From Xiphophorus maculatus (lineage: Eukaryota > Chordata > Actinopteri > Cyprinodontiformes > Poeciliidae): a DNA stretch of 64,000 nt. Shown in pieces: positions 31,906-43,900 of this stretch. Below the pieces are notes generated by a model. It worked only from the letters and a program-made list of their open reading frames with translations. It was not told the DNA's origin and did no database searches. Within the stretch, counting starts at the first letter, position 1. Every line of letters begins with the position of its first letter. The DNA lies in contig NC_036456.1 of NCBI RefSeq assembly GCF_002775205.1, positions 13,419,463-13,483,462 of the forward strand, in the 5' to 3' direction. Position numbers and translations under genes: made by a program.

Positions 31906-34900
31906 ACGATTCCACAAAAGTTGGGATCGTTGGCTGAAAGAATCTGAAGAATTGATTTCAAGATTGTTGGTAAAGGTATCAGTAGGAGACCTAAAGTTCA
32001 TCCGGCGGAAAACTCTCATCTCATTTGTGCTAATGGTAGTTGCTACTGTTGTAGAAATTGTTATAGATGCAGTTGTTGTTGGAGCAGATGTTGTCGTGGT
32101 TGGTGCAGGTGTTGTGATTGGAGAAGCTGTGGTTGTGGTTGGAGCCGCTGAGGTTGTGGTTGGAGCAGCTGTGGTTGTGGTTGGAGCTGCTGTTGTTGTG
32201 GTTGGAGCTACTGTAGTTGTGGTTAGAGCTTCTGTGGTTGGAGCTGCTGTTGTTGTGGTTGGAGCTACTGTAGTTGTGGTTAGAGCTTCTGTGGTTGTGG
32301 TTGGAGCTGCTGTGGTTGTGGTTGGTGCAGCTGTTGTGATCGAAGGAATTGTTGTTGTGGTTGGAGCAGATGTGGTTGTGGTTGGAGCTGCTGTGGTTGT
32401 GGTTAGACCTTCTGTTGTGGTTGGAGCAGCTGTGGTTGTGGTTGGAGCTGCTGTGGTTGTGATTGGTGCAGCTGTTGTTGTTGAAGGAATTGTTGTTGTG
32501 GTTGGAGCAGCTGTGGTTGTGCTCGGAGCTGCTGTGGTTGTGGTTGGAGCAGCTGTTGTGGTTGAAGGAATTGTTGTCGTCGGAGCTATTGTTGTTGTGG
32601 TTGGAGCTTCTGTTGTTGTGGTTGAAGCTGCTGTGGTTGGTGCAGCTGTTGTTGTTGAAAGAATTGTTGTTGTGGTTGGAGCAGCTGTGGTTGTGGTTGG
32701 AGCAGCTGTTGTGGTTGAAGGAATTGTTGTTGTGGTTGGAGCAGCTGTGATTGTGGTTGGAGCTCCTGTGGTTGTGGTTGGTACAGCTGTTGTGGTTGAA
32801 GGAATTGTTGTTGTGGTTGGAGCTGCTGTAGTTGTGGTTGGAGAACCTGTTGTGGTTGCAGCTGCTGTGGTTGTGGTTAGAACTGCGATGGTTGTGGTTG
32901 GAGCAACTGTTGTTGTGGTTGGAGCTGCTGTTGTTGTGGTTGGAGCTGCTGTGGTTGTGGTCGGTGCAGCTGTTGTGGTTGAAGGAATTGTTGTTGTGGT
33001 TGGAGCAGCTGTGGTTGTGGTTGGAGCTGCTGTGGTTGTGGTTGGTGCAGCTGTTGTGGTTGAAGGAATTGTTGTTGTGGTTGGAACTGCTGTTGTTGTG
33101 GTTGGTGTCTCTGTTGTTGTGGTTGGAGGTACTGTAGTTGTGGTTGGAGAAGCTGTTGTGGTTGCAGCAGCTGTGGTTGTGGTTGGAGCTGCTGTTGTTG
33201 TGGTTGGTGTCTCTGTTGTTGTGTTTGGAGCTACTGTAGTTGTGGTTGCAGCCGCTGTGGTTGTGGTTGGAGCTGCTGTGGTTGTGGTTAGTGCAGCTGT
33301 TGTGGTTGAAGGAATTGTTGTTGTGGTTGAAGGAATTGATGTTGTGGTTGGAGCAGCTGTGGTTGTGGTTGGAGCACCTGTGGTTGGTGTCTCTGTTGTT
33401 GTGGTTGGAGCTACTGTAGTTGTGGTTAGAGCTTCTGTTGTTGTGGTTGGAGCTGCTGTGGTTGTGGTTGGTGCAGCTGTTGTGGTTGGAGCTGCTGTGG
33501 CTGTGGTTGGAGAAGCTGTTGTGGTTGCAGCAGCTGTGGTTGTGGTTGGAGCAACTGTTGTTGTCTTCGGAGCTACTGTTGTGGTTGGAGCAACTGTTGT
33601 TGTGGTCGGAGCTGCTGTGGTTGTGGTTGCAGCCGCTGTGGTTGTGGTTGGAGCAACTGTTGTTGTGGTTGGAGCTGCTGTGGTTGTGGTTGGAGCTGCT
33701 GTTGTTGAGGTTGGTGTCTCTGTTGTTGTGGTTAGAGCTTCTGTTGTTGTGGTTGGAGCTGCTGTGGTTGTGGTTGGAGCTGCTGTGGTTGTGGTTGGTG
33801 CAGCTGTTGTAGTTTCAGCTGCTGTTGTTGTGGTTGGAGCAACTGTTGTTGTGGTTGGAGCTGCTGTGGTTGTGGTTAGAACTGCAATGGTTGTGGTTGA
33901 AGGAATTGTTGTTGTGGTTGGAGCAGCTGTGGTTGTGGCTGGAGCTGCTGTGGTTGTGGTTGGTGCAGCTGTTGTAGTTTCAGATGCTGTTGTTGTGGTT
34001 GGAGCAACTGTTGTTGTGGTTGGAGCTGCTGTGGTTGTGGTTAGAACTGCGATGGTTGTGGTTGGAGCAACTGTTGTTGTGGTTGGAGCTGCTGTGGTTG
34101 TGGTTGCTGCAGCTGTTGTGGTTGAAGGAATTGTTGTTGTGGTTGGAGCAGCTGTGGTTGTGGTTGGAGCTGCTGTGGTTGTGGTTGGAGCTACTGTTGT
34201 TGTGGTTGGAGCTGCTGTGGTTGTGGTCGGTGCAGCTGTTGTGGTTGAAGGAATTGTTGTTGTGATTGGAGCAGCTGTGGTTGTGGTTGGAGCTGCTGTG
34301 GTTGTGGTTGGTGCAGCTGTTGTGGTTGAAGGAATTGTTGTTGTGGTTGAAGGAATTGTTGTTGTGGTTGGAACTGCTATTGTTGTGGTTGGTGTCTCTG
34401 TTGTTGTGGTTGGAGGTACTGTAGTTGTGGTTGGAGAAGCTGTTGTGGTTGCAGCAGCTGTGGTTGTGGTTGGAGCTGCTGTTGTTGTGGTTGGTGTCTC
34501 TGTTGTTGTGTTTGGAGCTACTGTAGTTGTGGTTGCAGCCGCTGTGGTTGTGGTTGGAGCTGCTGTGGTTGTGGTTAGTGCAGCTGCTGTGGTTGAAGGA
34601 ATTGTTGTTGTGGTTGGTGCAGCTGTTGTGGTTGAAGGAACTGTTGTTGTGGTTGGAGTAGCTGTTGTGGTTGGAGAAGCTGTTGTGGTTGCAGCAGCTG
34701 TGGTTGTGGTTGTAGCTGCTGTTGTTGTGGTTAGAGCTTCTGTTGTTGTGGTTGGAGCTGCTGTGGTTGTGGTCGGTGCAGCTGTTGTGGTTGAAGGAAT
34801 TGTTGTTGTTGTTGGAGCAGCTGTGGTTGTGGTCGGAGCTGCTGTGGTTGTGGTTGGAGCAACTGTTGTGGTTGGAGCTACTGTTGTTGTGGTTGGAGCT

Positions 34901-37900
34901 GCTGTGGTTGTGGTTGGTGCAGCTGTTGTGGTTGAAGGAATTATTGTTGTGGTTGGAGCAACTGTTGTTGTGGTCGGAGGTACTGTGGTTGTGGTTGGAG
35001 AAGCTGTTGTGGTTGCAGCAGCTGTGGTTGTGGTTGGAACAACTGTTGTTGTCGTCGGAGGTACAGTTGTTGTGGTTGGAGCAACTGTTGTTGTGGTTGG
35101 AGCTGCTGTTGTTGTGGTTGGTGTCTCTGTGGTTGTGGTTGGAGCTATTGTAGTTGTGGTTAGAGCAACTGTTGTGGTCGGAGATGCTGTGGTTGTGGTT
35201 GGAGCTGCTGTTGTTGTGGTTGGTGTCTCTGTAGTTGTGGTTAGAGCTTCTGTTGTTGTGGTTGGAGCTGCTGTGGTTGTGGTTGGTGCAGCTGTTGTGG
35301 TTGAAGGAATTGTTGTTTTGGTTGGAGCAGCTGTTGTTGTGGTTGGAGCTGCTGTGGTTGTGGTTAGTGCAGCTGTTGTGGTTGAAGGAATTGTTGTTGT
35401 GGTTGGAGCAGCTGTGGTTGTGGTTGGAGCTGCTGTGGTTGTGGTTGGAGCTACTGTTGTTGTGGTTGGAGCTGCTGTGGTTGTGGTCGGTGCAGCTGTT
35501 GTGGTTGAAGGAATTGTTGTTGTGGTTGGAGCAGCTGTGGTTGTGGTTGGAGCTGCTGTGGTTGTGGTTGGTGCAGCTGTTGTGCTTGAAGGAATTGTTG
35601 TTGTGGTTGAAGGAATTGTTGTTGTGGTTGGAACTGCTTTTGTTGTGGTTGGTGTCTCTGTTGTTGTGGTTGGAGGTACTGTAGTTGTGGTTGGAGAAGC
35701 TGTTGTGGTTGCAGCAGCTGTGGTTGTGGTTGGAGCTGCTGTTGTTGTGGTTGGTGTCTCTGTTGTTGTGTTTGGAGCTACTGTAGTTGTGGTTGCAGCC
35801 GCTGTGGTTGTGGTTGGAGCTGCTGTGGTTGTGGTTAGTGCAGCTGCTGTGGTTGAAGGAACTGTTGTTGTGGTTGGAGTAGCTGTTGTGGTTGGAGAAG
35901 CTGTTGTGGTTGCAGCAGCTGTGGTTGTGGTTGTAGCTGCTGTTGTTGTGGTTAGAGCTTCTGTTGTTGTTGTTGGAGCAGCTGTGGTTGTGGTCGGAGC
36001 TGCTGTGGTTGTGGTTGGAGCAACTGTTGTGGTTGGAGCTACTGTTGTTGTGGTTGGAGCTGCTGTGGTTGTGGTTGGTGCAGCTGTTGTGGTTGAAGGA
36101 ATTATTGTTGTGGTTGGAGCAACTGTTGTTGTGGTCGGAGGTACTGTGGTTGTGGTTGGAGAAGCTGTTGTGGTTGCAGCAGCTGTGGTTGTGGTTGGAG
36201 CAACTGTTGTTGTCGTCGGAGGTACAGTTGTTGTGGTTGGAGCAACTGTTGTTGTGGTTGGAGCTTCTGTTGTTGTGGTTGGTGTCTCTGTGGTTGTGGT
36301 TGGAGCTATTGTAGTTGTGGTTAGAGCAACTGTTGTGGTCGGAGATGCTGTGGTTGTGGTTGGAGCTGCTGTTGTTGTGGTTGGTGTCTCTGTTGTTGTG
36401 GTTGGAGCTACTGTAGTTGTGGTTAGAGCTTCTGTTGTTGTGGTTGGAGCTGCTGTGGTTGTGGTTGGTGCAGCTGTTGTGGTTGAAGGAATTGTTGTTT
36501 TGGTTGGAGCAGCTGTTGTTGTGGTTGGAGCTGCTGTGGTTGTGGTTAGTGCAGCTGTTGTGGTTGAAGGAATTGTTGTTGTGGTTGGAGCAACTGTGTT
36601 TGTGGTTGGAGCAACTGTTGTTGTCGTCAGAGCTACTGTTGTTGTGGTTGGAGCTGCTGTGGTTGTGGTTGGAGCAAGTGTTGTGGTTGCAGCCGCTGTG
36701 GTTGTGGTTGGAGCTGCTGTGGTTGTGGTTAGTGCAGCTGTTGTGGTTGAAGGAATTGTTGTTGTGGTTGAAGGAATTGATGTTGTGGTTGGAGCAGCTG
36801 TGGTTGTGGTTGGAGCACCTGTGGTTGGTGTCTCTGTTGTTGTGGTTGGAGCTACTGTAGTTGTGGTTGGAGAAGCTGTTGTGGTTGCAGCAGCTGTGGT
36901 TGTGGTTGGAGCTGCTGTTGTTGTGGTTGGTGTCTCTGTTGTTGTGTTTGGAGCTACTGTAGTTGTGGTTGCAGCCGCTGTGGTTGTGGTTGGAGCTGCT
37001 GTGGTTGTGGTTAGTGCAGCTGCTGTGGTTGAAGGAACTGTTGTTGTGGTTGGAGTAGCTGTTGTGGTTGGAGAAGCTGTTGTGGTTGCAGCAGCTGTGG
37101 TTGTGGTTGTAGCTGCTGTTGTTGTGGTTAGAGCTTCTGTTGTTGTGGTTGGAGCTGCTGTGGTTGTGGTCGGTGCAGCTGTTGTGGTTGAAGGAATTGT
37201 TGTTGTTGTTGGAGCAGCTGTGGTTGTGGTCGGAGCTGCTGTGGTTGTGGTTGGAGCAACTGTTGTGGTTGGAGCTACTGTTGTTGTGGTTGGAGCTGCT
37301 GTGGTTGTGGTTGGTGCAGCTGTTGTGGTTGAAGGAATTATTGTTGTGGTTGGAGCAACTGTTGTTGTCGTCGGAGGTACAGTTGTTGTGGTTGGAGCAA
37401 CTGTTGTTGTGGTTGGAGCTGCTGTTGTGGTTGGTGTCTCTGTGGTTGTGGTTGGAGCTATTGTAGTTGTGGTTAGAGCAACTGTTGTGGTCGGAGATGC
37501 TGTGGTTGTGGTTGGAGCTGCTGTTGTTGTGGTTGGTGTCTCTGTTGTTGTGGTTGGAGCTACTGTAGTTGTGGTTAGAGCTTCTGTTGTTGTGGTTGGA
37601 GCTGCTGTGGTTGTGGTTGGTGCAGCTGTTGTGGTTGAAGGAATTGTTGTTTTGGTTGGAGCAGCTGTTGTTGTGGTTGGAGCTGCTGTGGTTGTGGTTA
37701 GTGCAGCTGTTGTGGTTGAAGGAATTGTTGTTGTGGTTGGAGCAACTGTGTTTGTGGTTGGAGCAACTGTTGTTGTCGTCAGAGCTACTGTTGTTGTGGT
37801 TGGAGCTGCTGTGGTTGTGGTTGGAGCAAGTGTTGTGGTTGCAGCCGCTGTGGTTGTGGTTGGAGCTGCTGTGGTTGTGGTTAGTGCAGCTGTTGTGGTT

Positions 37901-40900
37901 GAAGGAATTGTTGTTGTGGTTGAAGGAATTGATGTTGTGGTTGGAGCAGCTGTGGTTGTGGTTGGAGCACCTGTGGTTGGTGTCTCTGTTGTTGTGGTTG
38001 GAGCTACTGTAGTTGTGGTTAGAGCTTCTGTTGTTGTGGTTGGAGCTGCTGTGGTTGTGGTTGGTGCAGCTGTTGTGGTTGGAGCTGCTGTGGCTGTGGT
38101 TGGAGAAGCTGTTGTGGTTGCAGCAGCTGTGGTTGTGGTTGGAGCAACTGTTGTTGTCTTCGGAGCTACTGTTGTGGTTGGAGCAACTGTTGTTGTGGTC
38201 GGAGCTGCTGTGGTTGTGGTTGCAGCCGCTGTGGTTGTGGTTGGAGCTGCTGTTGTTGTGGATGGTGTCTCTGTTGCTGTGGTTGGAGGTACTGTAGTTG
38301 TGGTTAGAGCTTTTGTTGTTGTTGTTGAAGGAATTGGTGTTGTGGTTGGAGCAGCTGTGGTTGTGGTTGGAGCTGCTGTTGTTGAGGTTGATGTCTCTGT
38401 TGTTGTGGTTGGAGCTACTGTAGTTGTGGTTAGAGCTTCTGTTGTTGTGGTTGGAGCTGCTGTGGTTGTGGTTGGTGCAGCTGTTGTGGTTGCAGCTGCT
38501 GTTGTTGTGGTTGGAGCAACTGTTGTTGTGGTTGGAGCTGATGTGGTTGTGGTTAGAACTGCAATGGTTGTGGTTGGAGCAACTGTTGTTGTGGTTGGAG
38601 CTGCTGTGGTTGTGGTTGCTGCAGCTGTTGTGGTTGAAGGAATTGTTGTTGTGGTTGGAGCAGCTGTGGTTGTGGTTGGAGGTACTGTGGTTGTGGTTGG
38701 AGAAGCTGTTGTGGTTGCAGCAGCTGTGGTTGTGGTTGGAGCTACTGTTGTTGTGGTTGGAGCTGCTGTGGTTGTGGTCGGTGCAGCTGTTGTGGTTGAA
38801 CGAATTGTTGTAGTGGTTGGAGCAGCTGTGGTTGTGGTTGGAGCTGCTGTGGTTGTGGTTGGTGCAGCTGTTGTGGTTGAAGGAATTGTTGTTGTGGTTG
38901 GAACTGCTGTTGTTGTGGTTGGTGTCTCTGTTGTTGTGGTTGGAGGTACTGTAGTTGTGGTTGGAGAAGCTGTTGTGGTTGCAGCAGCTGTGGTTGTGGT
39001 TGGAGCTGCTGTTGTTGTGGTTGGTGTCTCTGTTGTTGTGTTTGGAGCTACTGTAGTTGTGGTTGCAGCCGCTGTGGTTGTGGTTGGAGCTGCTGTGGTT
39101 GTGGTTAGTGCAGCTGTTGTGGTTGAAGGAATTGTTGTTGTGGTTGAAGGAATTGATGTTGTGGTCGGAGCTGCTGTGGTTGTGGTTGGTGCAGCTGTTG
39201 TTGTGGTTGGTGTCTCTGTGGTTGTGGTTGGAGCTATTGTAGTTGTGGTTAGAGCAACTGTTGTGGTCGGAGATGCTGTGGTTGTGGTTGGAGCTGCTGT
39301 TGTTGTGGTTAGAGCTTCTGTTGTTGTGGTTGGAGCTGCTGTGGTTGTGGTCGGTGCAGCTGTTGTGGTTGAAGGAATTGTTGTTGTTGGAGCAGCTGTG
39401 GTTGTGGTCGGAGCTGCTGTGGTTGTGGTTGGAGCAACTGTTGTGGTTGGAGCAACTGTTGTCGTCAGAGCTATTGTTGTTGTGGTTGAAGCTGCTGTGG
39501 TTGTGGTTGGAGAAGCTGTTGTGGTTGCAGCAGCTGTGGTTGTGGTTGTAGCTGCTGTTGTTGTGGTTAGAGCTTCTGTTGTTGTGGTTGGAGCAACTGT
39601 TGTGGTTGGAGCTACTGTAGTTGTGGTTAGAGCTTCTGTTGTTGTGGTTGGAGCTGCTGTGGTTGTGGTTGGTGCAGCTATTGTGGTTGAAGGAATTATT
39701 GTTGTGGTTGGAGCAACTGTTGTTGTGGTCGGAGGTACTGTGGTTGTGGTTGGAGAAGCTGTTGTGGTTGCAGCCGCTGTGGTTGTGGTTGGAGCAACTG
39801 TTGTTGTCGTCGGAGGTACAGTTGTTGTGGTTGGAGCAACTGTTGTTGTGGTTGGAGCTGTTGTTGTTGTGGTTGGTGTCTCTGTGGTTGTGGTTGGAGC
39901 TATTGTAGTTGTGGTTAGAGCTTCTGTTGTTGTGGTTGGAGCTGCTGTGGTTGTGGTTGGTGCAGCTGTTGTGGTTGAAGGAATTGTTGTTTTGGTTGGA
40001 GCAGCTGTGGTTGTGGTTGGAGCTGCTGTGGTTGTGGTTGGAGCAAGTGTTGTGGTTGCAGCCGCTGTGGTTGTGGTTGGAGCTGCTGTGGTTGTGGTTA
40101 GTGCAGCTGTTGTGGTTGAAGGAATTGATGTTGTGGTTGGAGCTGCTGTGGTTGTGGTTGGAGCACCTGTGGTTCGTGTCTCTGTTGTTGTGGTTGGAGC
40201 TACTGTAGTTGTGGTTAGAGCTTCTGTTGTTGTGGTTGGAGCTGCTGTGGTTGTGGTTGGTGCAGCTGTTGTGGTTGAAGGAATTGTTGTTTTGGTTGGA
40301 GCAGCTGTGGTTGTGGTTGGAGCTGCTGTGGTTGTGGTTAGTGCAGCTGTTGTGGTTGAAGCAATTGTTGTTGTGGTTGGAGCAACTGTGGTTGTGGTTG
40401 GAGCAACTGTTGTTGTCGTCGGAGCTACTGTTGTTGTGGTTGGAGCTGCTGTGGTTGTGGTTGGAGCAAGTGTTGTGGTTGCAGCCGCTGTGGTTGTGGT
40501 TGGAGCTGCTGTTGTTGTGGTTGGTGTCTCTGTTGTTGTGGTTGGAGCTACTGTAGTTGTGGTTAGAGCTTCTGTTGTTGTGGTTGGAGCTGCTGTGGTT
40601 GTGGTTGGTGCAGCTGTTGTGGTTGAAGGAATTGTTGTTTTGGTTGGTGCAGCTGTTGTGGTTGAAGGAATTGATGTTGTGGTTGAAGGAATTGATGTTG
40701 TGGTTGGAGCAGCTGTGGTTGTGGTTGGAGCGCCTGTGGTTGGAGCTGCTGTGGTTGTGGTTGGTGCAGCTGTTGTGGTTGAAGGAACTGTGGTTGTGGT
40801 TGGAGCTGCTGTGGTTGTGGTTGGAGCAAGTGTTGTGGTTGCAGCCGCTGTGGTTGTGGTTGGAGCTGCTGTGGTTGTGGTTAGTGCAGCTGTTGTGGTT

Positions 40901-43900
40901 GAAGGAATTGATGTTGTGGTTGGAGCTGCTGTGGTTGTGGTTGGAGCACCTGTGGTTCGTGTCTCTGTTGTTGTGGTTGGAGCTACTGTAGTTGTGGTTA
41001 GAGCTTCTGTTGTTGTGGTTGGAGCTGCTGTGGTTGTGGTTGGTGCAGCTGTTGTGGTTGAAGGAATTGTTGTTTTGGTTGGAGCAGCTGTGGTTGTGGT
41101 TGGAGCTGCTGTGGTTGTGGTTAGTGCAGCTGTTGTGGTTGAAGCAATTGTTGTTGTGGTTGGAGCAACTGTGGTTGTGGTTGGAGCAACTGTTGTTGTC
41201 GTCGGAGCTACTGTTGTTGTGGTTGGAGCTGCTGTGGTTGTGGTTGGAGCAAGTGTTGTGGTTGCAGCCGCTGTGGTTGTGGTTGGAGCTGCTGTTGTTG
41301 TGGTTGGTGTCTCTGTTGTTGTGGTTGGAGCTACTGTAGTTGTGGTTAGAGCTTCTGTTGTTGTGGTTGGAGCTGCTGTGGTTGTGGTTGGTGCAGCTGT
41401 TGTGGTTGAAGGAATTGTTGTTTTGGTTGGAGCAGCTGTGGTTGTGGTTAGTGCAGCTGTTGTGGTTGAAGGAATTGTTGTTGTGGTTGGAGCATCTGTT
41501 GTTGTCGTCGGAGCTACTGTTGTTGTGGTTGGAGCTGCTGTGGTTGTGGTTGGAGCAAGTGTTGTGGTTGCAGTCGCTGTGGTTGTGGTTAGAGCTGCTG
41601 TTGTTGTGGTTGGTGTCTCTGTTGTTGTGGTTGGAGCTACTGTAGTTGTGGTTAGAGCTTCTGTTGTTGTGGTTGGAGCTGCTGTGGTTGTGGTTGGTGC
41701 AACTGTTGTGGTTGAATGAATTGTTGTTGTGGGTGGAGCAGCTGTGGTTGTGGTTGGCGCTGCTGTTGTGGTTGATGGAATTGTTGTTGTGGTTGCAGCA
41801 GCTGTGGTTGTGGTTGGTGCAACTGTTGTGGTTGAAGGAATTGTTGTTGTGGTTGGAGCAACTGTGGTTGTGGTTGGAGCAACTGTTGTTGTCGTCGGAG
41901 CTACTGTTGTTGTGGTTGGAGCTGCTGTGGTTGTGGTTGGAGCAAGTGTTGTGGTGGCAGCCGCTGTGGTTGTGGTTGGAGCTGCTGTGGATGTGGATAG
42001 TGCAGCTGTTGTGGTTGAAGGAATTGTTGTTGTGGTTGAAGGAATTGATGTTGTGGTTGGAGCAGCTGTGGTTGTGGTTGGAGCACCTGTGGTTGGAGCT
42101 GCTGTGGTTGTGGTTGGTGCAGCTGTTGTGGTTGAAGGAATTGATGTTGTGGTTGAAGGAATTGATGTTGTGGTTGGAGCAGCTGTGGTTGTGGTTGGAG
42201 CGCCTGTGGTTGGAGCTGCTGTGGTTGTGGTTGGTGCAGCTGTTGTGGTTGAAGGAACTGTTGTTGTGGTTGGAGCAGCTGTTGTTGTTGGAGAAGCTGT
42301 TGTTGTTGCAGCAGCTGTGGTTGTGGTTGTAGCTGCTGTTGTTGTGGTTAGAGCTTCTGTTGTTGTGGTTGCAGCTGCTGTGGTTGTGGTTGGAGCTGCT
42401 GTGGTTGTGGTTGGAGCAACTGTTGTGGTTGCAGCCGCTGTGGATGTGGTTGGAGCTGCTGTTGTTGTGGTTGGAGCTACTGTAGTTGTGGTTAGAGCTT
42501 CTGTTGTTGTGGTTGGAGCTGCTGTGGTTGTGGTTGGTGCAGCTGATGTGGTTGAAGGAATTATTGTTGTGGTTGGAGCAACTGGTGTTGTGGTCGGAGG
42601 TACTGTGGTTGTGGTTGAAGAAGCTGTTGTGGTTGCAGCCGCTGTAGTTGTGGTTGGAGCTGCTGTGGATGTGGATAGTGCAGCTGTTGTGGTTGAAGGA
42701 ATTGTTGTTGTGGTTGGAGCAGCTGTGGTTGTGGTTGGAGCACCTGTGGTTGGAGCTGCTGTGGTTGTGGTTGGTGCAGCTGTTGTGGTTGAAGGAATTG
42801 TTGTTGTGGTTGAAGGAATTGATGTTGTGGTTGGAGCAGCTGTGGTTGTGGTTGGAGCACCTGTGGTTGGAGCTGCTGTGGTTGTGGTTGGTGCAACTGT
42901 TGTGGTTGAAGGAACTGTTGTTGTGGTTGGAGCAGCTGTTGTTGTTGGAGAAGCTGTTGTTGTTGCAGCAGCTGTGGTTGTGGTTGTAGCTGCTGTTGTT
43001 GTGGTTAGAGCTTCTGTTGTTGTGGTTGCCGCAGCTGTGGTTGTGGTTGGTGCAACTGTTGTGGTTGAAGGAATTGTTGTTGTGGTTGGAGCAACTGTGG
43101 TTGTGGTTGGAGCAACTGTTGTTGTCGTCGGAGCTACTGTTGTTGTGGTTGGAGCTGCTGTGGTTGTGGTTGGAGCAAGTGTTGTGGTTGCAGCCGCTGT
43201 GGTTGTGGTTGGAGCTGCTGTGGATGTGGATAGTGCAGCTGTTGTGGTTGAAGGAATTGTTGTTGTGGTTGAAGGAATTGATGTTGTGGTTGGAGCAGCT
43301 GTGGTTGTGGTTGGAGCACCTGTGGTTGGAGCTGCTGTGGTTGTGGTTGGTGCAGCTGTTGTGGTTGAAGGAATTGATGTTGTGGTTGAAGGAATTGATG
43401 TTGTGGTTGGAGCAGCTGTGGTTGTGGTTGGAGCACCTGTGGTTGGAGCTGCTGTGGTTGTGGTTGGTGCAGCTGTTGTGGTTGAAGGAACTGTTGTTGT
43501 GGTTGGAGAAGCTGTTGTTGTTGCAGCAGCTGTGGTTGTGGTTGTAGCTGCTGTTGTTGTGGTTAGAGCTTCTGTTGTTGTGGTTGCAGCTGCTGTGGTT
43601 GTGGTCGGTGCAGCTGTTGTGGTTAAAGGAATTGTTGTTGTGGTTGGAGCAGCTGTGGTTGTGGTTGGAGCTGCTGTGGTTGTGGTTGGAGCAACTGTTG
43701 TGGTTGCAGCCGCTGTGGATGTGGTTGGAGCTGCTGTTGTTGTGGTTGGAGCTACTGTAGTTGTGGTTAGAGCTTCTGTTGTTGTGGTTGGAGCTGCTGT
43801 GGTTGTGGTTGGTGCAGCTGATGTGGTTGAAGGAATTATTGTTGTGGTTGGAGCAACTGGTGTTGTGGTCGGAGGTACTGTGGTTGTGGTTGAAGAAGCT

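Noticed and set aside
31952-41719. 3,255-codon Val/Ala/Gly-rich open frame on the plus strand (also 23547-30836, 13677-18611, 47445-51647 and others)
   Set aside because: It is the antisense reading of the Thr-rich repeat. It crosses the SEA-coding end of exon J, has no splice structure of its own, and stops where the repeat happens to read TGA. The sense strand has phase-consistent exons and SEA domains.
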